The position numbers and the translations under genes are program-made. DNA of 64,000 bases, from the NCBI GenBank assembly GCA_021792635.1, contig JAJYUH010000003.1:165795-229794 (forward strand), read 5' to 3'. The notes under the pieces were generated by a model. It was not told the DNA's origin. It searched no databases and was given only the letters and a program-made list of their open reading frames with translations. The DNA comes from Natronospirales bacterium. GTDB taxonomy: Bacteria; Pseudomonadota; Gammaproteobacteria; Natronospirales; REEB76. Shown piece after piece: positions 42,931-52,897 of the stretch (positions are counted from its first letter, which is position 1; the number at the start of each line of letters is the position of its first letter).

Positions 42931-42947
42931 CGAAGTCCCGTGAATGA

Positions 42948-43080
42948 GCCCCAACTAGAAATAGGGATGCTGAACTGTATGTCCGGATACCGCCTAAGTC
43001 AACGATGTCGGATTGTGACTTCCTGATCCACACGGCAATGACCTTGACGCTGGATTTTAGGGCAGCCTGAAATTCGACGT
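42948..43080 (-). other. Putative attI region of the decayed integron
   Basis: The first cassette begins at GTTGGGGC on the minus strand (42948-42955), close to the GTTRRRY core. It lies between the cassettes and the integrase remnant, where attI should be, in the correct opposite orientation. No cassette-like inverse arms are present, which separates it from the attC sites. The exact boundary is not determined. Confidence 0.5.
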
Positions 43081-43243
43081 ATGGATAGCCCTGCTGTCGC
43101 TCCTGCTCCGCCCAAACTGCTCGATCAGGTACGGGCGAAAATCCGTCTCGATCACTACAGCATTCGCACCGAGGATGCCTACGTGGATTGGGCCAGACGC
43201 TTTATCCTTTCGCGGCAATAGGCATCCGGAGATAAAGCGCAGT
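43081..43243 (+). pseudogene. intI: Integron integrase IntI, N-terminal remnant
   Basis: ATG 43081 opens [20 protein letters not shown] and then [17 protein letters not shown] before a TAG at 43219. This is the N-terminal SAM-like domain of an IntI integrase (compare [31 protein letters not shown] in IntI1). In another frame the next bases give [10 protein letters not shown], matching the GKRHP that follows in intact IntI, so a frameshift sits at about 43211. Likeness ends near 43243, where the antitoxin gene begins. All catalytic residues are lost. Confidence 0.85.
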
Positions 43244-43253
43244 CCGCCCCAGA

Positions 43254-43517
43254 TTATCCACGTACAGTTTTGTGGCGTATTGACTGGGATGGCTTTTTAG
43301 GAACAGCGGCGTTTTGAGCCACCCTCAATAATGAGCGAAGCGCCGTATTCACGGATTTGGTTGTTGGAAATGCCTTTGCAATATCCGGCGAGAGCAGCAC
43401 AAGGTTTGTGCCGCTGGCGTATTGCTTGAAGTATTTGCCGCGGATTCCTTTACCAAGTTCCTTTCTGCGATACCCTGAACGCAAAGTATCACGATCCGCG
43501 TGCTCAGGTTTCTTCAT
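43254..43517 (-). CDS. BrnA-like antitoxin, second brnTA pair
   Basis: The 87 aa protein pairs with the BrnT toxin encoded just before it. It begins MKKPEHADRDTLRSGYRRKELG and continues GIRGKYFKQYASGTNLVLLSPD, matching small antitoxins usually found beside BrnT-type toxins, with AFPTTKSVNTALRSLLRVAQ resembling a DNA-binding helix. The start overlaps the toxin end by 14 bp. Its 3' end abuts the intI remnant, so insertion of this module probably removed the rest of the integrase. Confidence 0.72.
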   Translation of the reverse strand: MKKPEHADRDTLRSGYRRKELGKGIRGKYFKQYASGTNLVLLSPDIAKAFPTTKSVNTALRSLLRVAQNAAVPKKPSQSIRHKTVRG

Positions 43518-43776
43518 GGATTTTGTGCTGATGTTTTGTCGCCTCTCGGGCGCTGATAATGCGAACGCAGCCACCGCGTTCTGTATGGGAAACGACCAAC
43601 AGGCACCTATCTTTTGACAGGCCGAAAGTCAGCCAGCGTTCTGCGCCGGCCGCGTGGTCCGGGTCGGCGAAAGTGAGAGCCCGGGCGTCTCCAAATACAG
43701 TTGCGGCTTTCTCGAAAGAAACCCCATGCTTCCGAAGATTGGCGACTGCTTTGGCGGGGTTCCACTCAAACTCCAT
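43504..43776 (-). CDS. brnT: BrnT family toxin
   Basis: The 90 aa product is an intact BrnT ribonuclease: MEFEWNPAKAVANLRKHGVSF at the start, then the AERWLTFGLSKDRCLLVVSHTERGG core and RIISAREATKHQ near the C-terminus. The start is uncertain; ATG 43776 begins the conserved sequence, while ATG 43806 and a GTG at 43818 are also in frame. A TATACT box stands right before 43776, so the transcript may be leaderless. The module lies between the intI remnant and the parC fragment. Confidence 0.84.
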   Translation of the reverse strand: MEFEWNPAKAVANLRKHGVSFEKAATVFGDARALTFADPDHAAGAERWLTFGLSKDRCLLVVSHTERGGCVRIISAREATKHQHKIHEET

Positions 43777-43913
43777 GTTCACAGTATAAGGAATATGCTC
43801 GTCCATTTCTAACCGCACCCAGGCTTTATGCGGCAGTTGGTTCAGACGTTCAAGCGAGTATCATTTGTGCACCGAAAATGCCTGAAGCAGGGATTAGGAA
43901 CAAAGGTTTGCCA

Positions 43914-44046
43914 ATGAGTAATGCATCTTCTATTGTGATTGAAGGCGCCGAACAGCAGCCGCTGAAGGCCTTTACTGAAAAGGTGTACCTGGATTATTCC
44001 ATGTACGTGATTCTGGACCGAGTGCTGCCGCACATCGGAGATGGGG
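43914..44046 (+). pseudogene. parC: Diverged 5' fragment of parC
   Basis: ATG 43914 opens 44 codons (MSNASSIVIEGAEQQPLKAF, then [24 protein letters not shown]) that match the N-terminus of the intact ParC at 33 of 44 positions by my count. Likeness stops abruptly after GDG, and the rest of the frame runs antisense into hicB. The divergence is too large for a fresh duplication. It could be the original parC start left behind by an insertion, or foreign DNA that carried part of a parC gene. Confidence 0.85.
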
Positions 44047-44058
44047 AATTCCTGCTTG

Positions 44059-44292
44059 TTAATTTGCGGCGTTTTGTTGTACGGCATCAATTTCGATAGA
44101 GGCGCTGGATGAATGTGGAGTAGGAATGGCTTTACCTTCTTCCGTGAGTCCCTCCAAGTGAAATTCAACTGCTTCCTGAATAAGTTTCAGTACTTCTTGC
44201 TGTGATTTCCCAACCGCCACGCAGCCGGGGAGATCCGGTACGTAGGCACCAAAACTGGTTGGGCCTTCTTCAATGACGACCATGTATCGCAT
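44059..44292 (-). CDS. hicB: HicB-type antitoxin
   Basis: The 77 aa protein has the partial RNase-H-like fold of HicB: MRYMVVIEEGPTSFGAYVPD then LPGCVAVGKSQQEVLKLIQEAVEFHLE. It lacks an obvious extra DNA-binding domain. It neutralises HicA and should repress the operon. ATG 44292 has AGGGTGA upstream and is preferred over the GTG at 44301. It follows hicA by 10 bp. Confidence 0.87.
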   Translation of the reverse strand: MRYMVVIEEGPTSFGAYVPDLPGCVAVGKSQQEVLKLIQEAVEFHLEGLTEEGKAIPTPHSSSASIEIDAVQQNAAN

Positions 44293-44302
44293 AGAAATCA
44301 CC

Positions 44303-44491
44303 CTACTTTTTCAGACCCGCCTGTTTCAAAACACTGTTCAGCGTGCCTGGCGGCATATCCACTCCTGGATTACCTGAGATCGTGACTGTGCCAGGCTTGG
44401 TTGTATGACGAAACTGCCGGTGACTGCCCTTTTGCCGAACCTGCCGCCAGCCATCGCCCTCGATCAAGGCCACGACTTCCCTGACTTTCAT
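44303..44491 (-). CDS. hicA: HicA-type mRNA interferase toxin
   Basis: The 62 aa protein has the double-stranded-RNA-binding fold of HicA, with the catalytic His in GSHRQFRHTTKPGTVTISG near residue 22. It cleaves mRNA and tmRNA independently of the ribosome. Full length, so probably functional. It is transcribed toward hicB; an imperfect palindrome lies just upstream. The pair separates the parC fragment from intact parC. Confidence 0.88.
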   Translation of the reverse strand: MKVREVVALIEGDGWRQVRQKGSHRQFRHTTKPGTVTISGNPGVDMPPGTLNSVLKQAGLKK

Positions 44492-44505
44492 TCGGAAAGT
44501 TTAGC

Positions 44506-44519
44506 ATGCTCTAGCGCAT
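44506..44519 (-). promoter_or_regulatory. Imperfect palindrome upstream of hicA
   Basis: ATGCTCTAGCGCAT is symmetric around CTAG at 12 of 14 positions and lies 15 bp before the hicA start. It could be the HicB operator; no clear -35/-10 pair was fixed. Confidence 0.4.
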
Positions 44520-44596
44520 ATTTTCTGGTCATGGTCATAGCCACACGACATAGAAAGGGGTGTGTTCCGGCAGCGAATTTCGAGCCGTGTAGGCTG

Positions 44597-44625
44597 TTAC
44601 AACTGACGTGTTCGCCGGGTATGAT
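44597..44625 (+). promoter_or_regulatory. Probable promoter of parC
   Basis: TTACAA (44597-44602) and TATGAT (44620-44625) are spaced by 17 bp and lie 55 bp before the parC ATG. With it parC can be expressed although it is cut off from parE. Confidence 0.6.
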
Positions 44626-44679
44626 GACATCTGTCTGCCCGATTCGAGTAGTGTTTGTCTTCCAAATATGAGCTGAACC

Positions 44680-46965
<2,286 letters not shown>

Positions 46966-46987
46966 AACAGCAGATCAACAGCCTCTG

Positions 46988-47004
46988 ACGGAATCCTTTT
47001 CCGT
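46988..47004. terminator. Weak hairpin between convergent parC and fimX-like genes
   Basis: ACGGAA and TTCCGT pair across a 5 nt loop and are followed by TTCTGC, only 22 bp after the parC stop. The stem is short and the T-run poor, so the call is tentative. Confidence 0.35.
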
Positions 47005-47033
47005 TTCTGCAGAATGGACGAGGCGCAATCCCG

Positions 47034-49196
47034 TCAGCCGGCGGCCGGTGTGGCGGTCACCGTTGCCGTATCGGCCATGACCACTTCCGGCTCCTGGATG
47101 TAATTACCCTGGATATATTCAATACCGAGCTGGTACAGTGCCGTCATGGTCTCGGGCTTTTCCACTTTTTCGGCTACTGTGTGGATTTTCAGTTCCGCAG
47201 CCCGTGCCACGAATCCCTTGACTGTCTCGCGTTTCTGCTCTTCGATGGCTAAGGCGGCCGTCAAGGCACCGTCAATTTTGAGATAATCCACATGCCGGAT
47301 GAGGTCCAGGGTGTGGAGCGGATTGTGGCCCAGACCGAAATGCTCCAGGGCGAAGCCGCATTGCAGGCGGTGAGCGCCCTCCGCGAGAGCCCGCGTGTCG
47401 GTAATGTACTTTTCGGCGGATTTTTCCGCAATCTGGAATACCAGATGACCGGACGAAAAGAATACGCCGCCCAGCAGTTTTTCCAGCCATGGCATCAATG
47501 TCTTGTCGGTCAGGGATTGATCTGAAAGCCGCACAAATAACCGTGCCGGCCGGTTCTGCTGGCTGCGGTCCTCCAGCATTCTGAGGCTGCGTTCCACCAC
47601 CCAACGGTCAATGCCAATCAACATACCGGTGCGCTCGGCGGCCGGAAAGAAATCCTTGTTCGGAATTTCGTTATCCTGCTCGTCGCGCAACCGCACGAGG
47701 ATATCGTGCACTTCCGTGGCATCGCCCGCCAGGCTGGCGATGGGTTGATAGACCAGCATGAAGCGGTTGGTTTTGAGTGCTTCGGTGAGGCGGCGTTTCC
47801 ATTCCGCGTCAGTGATTTGCCCCTGGGCATCCACTGTGGGGGGTGCCCAGCCGGCAACCTTGTTGCCCTCGGCGCCGCGTGCATTCCGGTAAGCCTCCTG
47901 GGCGTGGGTGAGGATTTCTTCCACGTCATGCTGGTGCTCATCCAACTGTACGTAACCGATGCTGCAGGTCAGGCTGGTGGACTTCCTCGCGGATTCAAAT
48001 ACCCGTGTCTCGACCATCCCGCGGAATTTCTCCGCCCATTCGACTACTTCCTTCATTTTCGCGCGTACCATCAACACTGCAAACACCGTTTCGCCAAAGC
48101 GCGCAACGACATCATCCCTGGACACACTTGAGCGAATGAGATCCGCGAAGCCCTTGATGATGCCGTCGCTGGCAATGATTCCCACTTTCTCGGAAACAAC
48201 AGAGAATTTATCCGGCTTGATGTACAGCACGGTACGCACCGCCCGTCTTTTACCTTCGTGGGCCAGCTCCTGGCGCAGCACCTCGATGAAATGCACTCGA
48301 TTGACAAAGCCGGTGAGCAGATCCAAATTGCGCGCTGTGGTGAGCTGTTGCACGCTGGCAGCCAGTTTCTGGCTGAGCAAATCAATTTGCGTCTGTGCCT
48401 GGGTTTGAGCCTGCGCCGCCGCATTTCTGGCATCGCTGTCATTACGAATGGCGATTTCGAGCGCCGGTTCACCGTCAATTTCGGTTCTGGCAATCTCTAT
48501 CACGGTATCAAAGGTCTCACCCTGGGCGTGGTTACCTTTTACCTTTATGGGTTTTACCGTCTGGCCCTTGGCGGATAATTTCAGTGCGTCCCTGAGAGCG
48601 GTTTGCGATGCGCCTGCAAACAGTTCGAGCACCGGCATGCCCTCGATATCACCGCTTGACTTGTGGCCGAACAACTCCAGGAATGCGGGATTGACGTTCA
48701 GGACGATGCCGTCATGCACGTTGGCGATGGCATCCTTGGATTCCTTCATTACCAGGTCAATACGCTGTTCATATTCCCTGAGAGCGATGCTTTTCTGTTC
48801 CAGTTCGCGCGCAAGCTGCAACACTTCCAGCTCACGGGAAACCACCGCCTGAAGGTGTTCCGCCTGCTCCGTGGATACCAGATCGCGTGCACCGGTATTG
48901 ATGATTTCCGCCACCAGCACCGGATCCATGACCCTGGTGAGCGCGATGATGGGCACATTGGGCAGCATCATGTCGCGCAGTTTGACCACTTCGGGGAAGG
49001 ATGCACCGATTACACTCATGGAACAGAGGATGAGGTCAGGCCGCTGTTCCTTGATGCTCTTCTCCGCGTCATCCATGCTTGCTGCCCAGATGGGACGCAC
49101 GGGGTAACCTGCCTTGCGCAGCAGGCTGTTGAGGTGTTCCGCTTCATTCTGCGAAGCGGTGATGACGAGAACCGGCAGGGCGTTCCGTGGCGACAA
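47034..49196 (-). CDS. FimX-like protein: REC-PAS-degenerate GGDEF-degenerate EAL
   Basis: The 720 aa protein has a receiver-like N-terminus (VLVITASQNEAEHLNSLL, DLILCSMSV), a PAS domain (residues 150-270), a GGDEF-like domain whose signature is replaced by ARFGETVFAVL near residue 369, and an EAL-like domain in which YQPIASLAG is followed by HDILVRL where active enzymes have EALLR. Both catalytic signatures are lost, the pattern of FimX, a c-di-GMP-binding controller of type IV pili. The TTG 49196 start has GAGGGA upstream. fimV at 58257 supports a pilus link, by context only. Confidence 0.82.
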   Translation of the reverse strand: MSPRNALPVLVITASQNEAEHLNSLLRKAGYPVRPIWAASMDDAEKSIKEQRPDLILCSMSVIGASFPEVVKLRDMMLPNVPIIALTRVMDPVLVAEIINTGARDLVSTEQAEHLQAVVSRELEVLQLARELEQKSIALREYEQRIDLVMKESKDAIANVHDGIVLNVNPAFLELFGHKSSGDIEGMPVLELFAGASQTALRDALKLSAKGQTVKPIKVKGNHAQGETFDTVIEIARTEIDGEPALEIAIRNDSDARNAAAQAQTQAQTQIDLLSQKLAASVQQLTTARNLDLLTGFVNRVHFIEVLRQELAHEGKRRAVRTVLYIKPDKFSVVSEKVGIIASDGIIKGFADLIRSSVSRDDVVARFGETVFAVLMVRAKMKEVVEWAEKFRGMVETRVFESARKSTSLTCSIGYVQLDEHQHDVEEILTHAQEAYRNARGAEGNKVAGWAPPTVDAQGQITDAEWKRRLTEALKTNRFMLVYQPIASLAGDATEVHDILVRLRDEQDNEIPNKDFFPAAERTGMLIGIDRWVVERSLRMLEDRSQQNRPARLFVRLSDQSLTDKTLMPWLEKLLGGVFFSSGHLVFQIAEKSAEKYITDTRALAEGAHRLQCGFALEHFGLGHNPLHTLDLIRHVDYLKIDGALTAALAIEEQKRETVKGFVARAAELKIHTVAEKVEKPETMTALYQLGIEYIQGNYIQEPEVVMADTATVTATPAAG

Positions 49197-49278
49197 GAGA
49201 ATCCCTCAAGAGTCTTGGCTAAGCTGTTGGAGTTTAATGGTTATTTGCTCAGGATGCACGAGGCCGTGCAAATCCGCC

Positions 49279-50289
49279 TCAGGCCTCTGCTGGCGCCGGT
49301 TCAAGCGGGTCCGGCAGCGGCACCTTGCCGGATGCGCCGGGGACTTCACGCACCAGCCGGGGGACCAGGTAACCCGGCAGGCGGGCGCGCAACTCGACCA
49401 TGAGGGTACGGGCCCGGCTCTCGGGCACATCGAAATGAGCCGCCCCCTGCACGCGATCCAGCATATGCAAGTAGTAGGGAATGACGCCGGCAGCGCACAA
49501 AGCTTCGGAAAGCCCCGCCAGCGTTTCCGCCGAGTCGTTTACCCCCCGCAGCAGCACCGATTGATTGAGCAGCATCACCCCGGCCTGGCGGAAATTTGCG
49601 CAGGCGGTGCGTACGGCAGCGTCCAGTTCGTGAGCGTGGTTCACATGCAGTACCACCACTTTCTGCAGCCTGCACGCCGCCAGCCATGCCAGCAGCGATG
49701 CATCCACCCGTGAGGGCAATACAACCGGCTGACGTGTGTGGATGCGTAACCTATATATATGCGGAATCCGCTGCAGCGCGCTGACCAGCTCGGCCAGCAG
49801 CCGGTCATTGAGTGACAGGGGATCGCCGCCGCTCAGTATCACCTCACGTACGCTGGTGTCGCCGCGCAGATAATCCAGAGCCTCGCGCCAGCCGTCGGCA
49901 CGGGCCGACTCGTCCGCATAAGGAAAATGGCGGCGGAAACAGTAGCGGCAGTGTACGCCGCAGGTGCCGGTGGCGATGAGCAGCACGCGCCCCAGGTATT
50001 TGTGCAGTACCCCCGGCCGCTGACGGCTGGCCAGATCCCCTACCGGGTCGGTGCTGAAGCCCGGCGTGTCCACGAGCTCCATGCCGAGCGGCAGTATCTG
50101 ACGCAGCAGCGGATCAGCGGGATCGCCTTTGTGCATGCGGGCGACAAAGGCCCGCGGTACCCGCAAGGGAAACAGGCGCGCCGCCGCGCGCGCCGGTTCC
50201 AGCAACCCCGGTTCCAATTCGAGCATGCGGATGAGTTCCGCCGGATCGCACACGGCGTCGGCGAGTTCAGTTTGCCATTGGACGGTCAT
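49279..50289 (-). CDS. epmB: EF-P-(beta)-lysylation protein EpmB (lysine 2,3-aminomutase)
   Basis: EpmB is a radical-SAM, PLP enzyme that turns (S)-alpha-lysine into (R)-beta-lysine for loading on EF-P. The 336 aa protein has the radical-SAM cluster GTCGVHCRYCFRRHFPY near residue 106 (CxxxCxxC), SGGDPLSLND near residue 154, and a C-terminal PLP-lysine region. It is divergent from efp with 110 bp between, as in E. coli. With epmA and efp the window holds the whole first part of the EF-P modification pathway; the hydroxylase EpmC is not seen. Confidence 0.93.
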   Translation of the reverse strand: MTVQWQTELADAVCDPAELIRMLELEPGLLEPARAAARLFPLRVPRAFVARMHKGDPADPLLRQILPLGMELVDTPGFSTDPVGDLASRQRPGVLHKYLGRVLLIATGTCGVHCRYCFRRHFPYADESARADGWREALDYLRGDTSVREVILSGGDPLSLNDRLLAELVSALQRIPHIYRLRIHTRQPVVLPSRVDASLLAWLAACRLQKVVVLHVNHAHELDAAVRTACANFRQAGVMLLNQSVLLRGVNDSAETLAGLSEALCAAGVIPYYLHMLDRVQGAAHFDVPESRARTLMVELRARLPGYLVPRLVREVPGASGKVPLPDPLEPAPAEA

Positions 50290-50399
50290 CAAAAATCGGA
50301 GCCCCGGGATGCTGCCCTCGAAGGGGCGTTGGCGGTATCATGGCGCGCTTTTCAGGGCGGCACAGGCCGCTATTTTGCATCTAAAACGGCAGGAAGAAA

Positions 50400-50969
50400 A
50401 TGGCAAGTTACAGCACCAATGAATTCAAGTCCGGCCTCAAGATTATCCTGGACGGCGACCCGTACAACATCGTCGAGAACGAATTTGTGAAGCCCGGCAA
50501 GGGCCAAGCCTTCAATCGCGTCAAGGTCCGCAACCTCAAGACCGGGCGCGTGCTGGATCGCAATTTCAAATCCGGCGAGACGGTGGAGGCCGCCGACGTG
50601 GTGGAGATGGATGTGCAGTATCTTTACAGCGATGGCCAGTTCTGGCACTTCATGAATCCCGAGAACTACGAGCAGCTTGCCGCCGATGCCACCGCCATGG
50701 GGGATGCCTCACATTGGCTCAAGGGCGAGGAGATGTGCAAGGTGATGCTGTGGGATGGCAGACCGTTGGCGGTTGCCGCGCCGGTATTCGCGATCCTGAA
50801 AGTCACCGGGACCGATCCGGGCGTGCGCGGCGATACCGTAACCGGCGGTACCAAGCCCGCCAAACTCGAGACCGGCGCAACGGTGCGCGTGCCGCTGTTC
50901 ATCAATGAGGGGGATCTCATCAAGGTGGATACCCGCAACGCCACCTATGTGGCGCGGGCAAAAGAATAG
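50400..50969 (+). CDS. efp: Elongation factor P
   Basis: EF-P relieves ribosome stalling at polyproline stretches. The 189 aa protein has the modified lysine at position 34 in the loop [14 protein letters not shown], matching E. coli Lys34, and the three beta-barrel domains. With EpmB and EpmA flanking it, beta-lysylation is expected. ATG 50400 follows AGGAAG. epmA begins 21 bp after its stop, in the heptamer repeat. Confidence 0.96.
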   Translation: MASYSTNEFKSGLKIILDGDPYNIVENEFVKPGKGQAFNRVKVRNLKTGRVLDRNFKSGETVEAADVVEMDVQYLYSDGQFWHFMNPENYEQLAADATAMGDASHWLKGEEMCKVMLWDGRPLAVAAPVFAILKVTGTDPGVRGDTVTGGTKPAKLETGATVRVPLFINEGDLIKVDTRNATYVARAKE

Positions 50970-50977
50970 CCATGGGA

Positions 50978-51007
50978 GAGGTGTGAGGTGTGAGGTGTGA
51001 GGAGGAG
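50978..51007 (+). repeat. Heptamer tandem repeat at the epmA start
   Basis: GAGGTGT is repeated three times without error (50978-50998), then GAGGAGGAG follows. Each unit contains a Shine-Dalgarno-like GAGG and a possible GTG start, and seven is not a multiple of three, so gain or loss of a unit would move the reading frame. The epmA GTG at 50990 straddles units 2 and 3. Confidence 0.75.
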
Positions 51008-51961
51008 AATTGGCGCCCCACAGCGAGTCTTGCCAGTCTCAGACTGCGTGCTGAACTATTAAAGAAACTACGGGCATTCTTCGACATCCGTGGTGTGATG
51101 GAAGTGGAAACACCCGCGCTGTCCCGTGCAGCAGTCACGGACCGGCATCTCGCCAGCTTCCGCGTGGACGGCTCGCCGGGTGGTGCGCTGTATCTGCACA
51201 CCTCGCCGGAATTTCCCATGAAACGCCTGCTGGCCGCCGGTTCGGGTGATATTTACCAGGTTGGCAAGGTGTTTCGCGCAGGTGAAGCGGGGCGCCTGCA
51301 CAATCCGGAATTCACCTTGGTGGAGTGGTACCGCCTCGGTTTCGATCATCATCGTCTGATGCGGGAAGTGGCGGAACTGGTGCAATCGCTGGTGCCGGGA
51401 TTACGGCGATCCCCCGAGTATCTGAGTTACCGGGAGGCCTTCCGGCAGCACGCCGGCTTCGATCCGTTAATCGCTGACAGGCAGACCTGCATCGTCGCGC
51501 TCCGGCGTCATGCCAAAGCACTGCCGGCGGAAGATGCGCTGGATTACGACGGCTGGCTGGATTTGGTGGCGGGGGAGATCGTCTATCCGGCGCTTGGGAA
51601 TGGACGACTCACTTTTGTGCTCGACTATCCGGCCAGTCAGGCGGCGCTGGCACGTATCCATCCCGGTGATCCGCCGGTCGCAGAACGTTTTGAGATGTTT
51701 CTGCATGGGGTGGAGCTGGCCAATGGATTCCATGAACTCGCCGACGCCAAGGAACAGCGGCAGCGTTTTGAGCGGGACCTCGAATTCCGCAAGGCAACCG
51801 GGTTGCCGGCGATGCCGATGGATGAATATTTTCTTGCCGCCCTGACGCAGGGTCTGCCGGAGTGTGCCGGCGTGGCGCTGGGTTTTGACCGGCTGGTGAT
51901 GCGGGCGGCGGGGGCGCACTCCATTCAGGAAATCATTGCTTTTCCGTTTGAGCGTGCCTGA
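50990..51961 (+). CDS. epmA: EF-P--(R)-beta-lysine ligase EpmA
   Basis: EpmA (GenX/PoxA), a paralogue of lysyl-tRNA synthetase without the anticodon domain, attaches beta-lysine to Lys34 of EF-P. The 323 aa protein has RGVMEVETPALSRAAVTD near residue 34, TSPEFPMKRLLAAGSGDIYQ near residue 71, RLHNPEFTLVEWYR near residue 102 and LANGFHELADAKEQ near residue 243, class II synthetase motifs. GTG 50990 is the only in-frame start near the conserved region. Its last 29 bp overlap the DUF2784 gene on the other strand. Confidence 0.93.
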   Translation: MRCEEENWRPTASLASLRLRAELLKKLRAFFDIRGVMEVETPALSRAAVTDRHLASFRVDGSPGGALYLHTSPEFPMKRLLAAGSGDIYQVGKVFRAGEAGRLHNPEFTLVEWYRLGFDHHRLMREVAELVQSLVPGLRRSPEYLSYREAFRQHAGFDPLIADRQTCIVALRRHAKALPAEDALDYDGWLDLVAGEIVYPALGNGRLTFVLDYPASQAALARIHPGDPPVAERFEMFLHGVELANGFHELADAKEQRQRFERDLEFRKATGLPAMPMDEYFLAALTQGLPECAGVALGFDRLVMRAAGAHSIQEIIAFPFERA

Positions 51962-52325
51962 AGCGGTGTTTATGGCGCAGGATCCACCAGCCATAGATGA
52001 TCACATTGATGATGACAACCAGGCCGCCGAGAAAAATCTGAATGTGGGCGGTGAGGTGCGCCGGATACAATATCGGCATGAGGTAATGCTCGACGAAATC
52101 GCCGTGGTAGGCGGCCACGCCTGCCCGCTCCCGCAGCCAGTCTTCCAGATAGGTGAGCGGGCAGACGAGGTGCAGGAATTCCACCAGCGCGCCCCAGAGG
52201 ATGGCAGGCAGGTGCAACCAGATTACCCGTGGCCAGCGGAGCAGCAGTAATCCACCCGCGATTACAAAGATCACAAAGCCGAAATGGATGATGATGATGG
52301 CATCGGCCAGGTACAGGAACAGCAA
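51933..52325 (-). CDS. DUF2784 family membrane protein
   Basis: The 130 aa protein has four hydrophobic helices with the family features: FLYLADAIIIIHFGFVIFVIAGG near the N-terminus, WGALVEFLHLVCPLTYLEDWLR near residue 50, and YHGDFVEHYLMPILYP near residue 80. Function unknown. Start: TTG 52325 with GGAGCC upstream, chosen because the family starts there; an ATG at 52406 would overlap the msrC promoter region. It is divergent from msrC and overlaps the epmA 3' end. Confidence 0.78.
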   Translation of the reverse strand: MLFLYLADAIIIIHFGFVIFVIAGGLLLLRWPRVIWLHLPAILWGALVEFLHLVCPLTYLEDWLRERAGVAAYHGDFVEHYLMPILYPAHLTAHIQIFLGGLVVIINVIIYGWWILRHKHRFRHAQTEKQ

Positions 52326-52409
52326 GTGCGGGCTCCGCGGTAAGGGCAGGAGGCAATTTTGCGGCGTAAAATAGCTGCCGTCCAACGGGCGATGAACGGA
52401 AACCATGGC

Positions 52410-52895
52410 ATGTTTGAACTCAAGACGGTCCAGACCGCCAGCAAACACGAGCTTTATCAGGAATTGCTGAGCCAGGCCCGCGGTCTGCTGCATGATGCGC
52501 GTGATCTCATCGCCAATGCGGCGAATATCTCCGCACTCCTGTATCACGCGCTGCCGGACATTAACTGGGCGGGATTCTATTTCCTCAAGGGCGGCGAACT
52601 GGTGGTGGGCCCGTTCCAAGGCAAGCCCGCCTGCGTGCGCATCGCCATGGGCAAAGGCGTCTGCGGCACGGCGGCGGCCAAGCGTGAATCCATCGTGGTG
52701 CCGGACGTGAATCGGTTTCCCGGCCATATCTTTTGCGACGCTGCGTCGCGGTCGGAGATCGTGATACCGCTGGTGAAGAACGGGGAACTGCTGGGTGTGC
52801 TGGACATTGACAGTCCGAAGCTGGCACGGTTCGATGAGGAGGATCGCATGGGGCTGGAAATACTGGCGACCGCTTTCCTCGAATCCGTTCAATAA
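52410..52895 (+). CDS. msrC: Free methionine-(R)-sulfoxide reductase
   Basis: The GAF-fold enzyme reduces free methionine (R)-sulfoxide. The 161 aa protein retains all three family cysteines, in PACVRI, KGVCGTAA and HIFCDAAS (near residues 74-108), and the NWAGFYFLKGG region near residue 51. ATG 52410 is the best-positioned start; ATG 52392 is also in frame. It converges with psd with a 2 bp gap. Confidence 0.92.
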   Translation: MFELKTVQTASKHELYQELLSQARGLLHDARDLIANAANISALLYHALPDINWAGFYFLKGGELVVGPFQGKPACVRIAMGKGVCGTAAAKRESIVVPDVNRFPGHIFCDAASRSEIVIPLVKNGELLGVLDIDSPKLARFDEEDRMGLEILATAFLESVQ

Positions 52896-52897
52896 CC

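Noticed and set aside
43701..43913. Upstream extension of the parC fragment frame
   Set aside because: The codons before 43914 are antisense to the BrnT gene and have no likeness to ParC.
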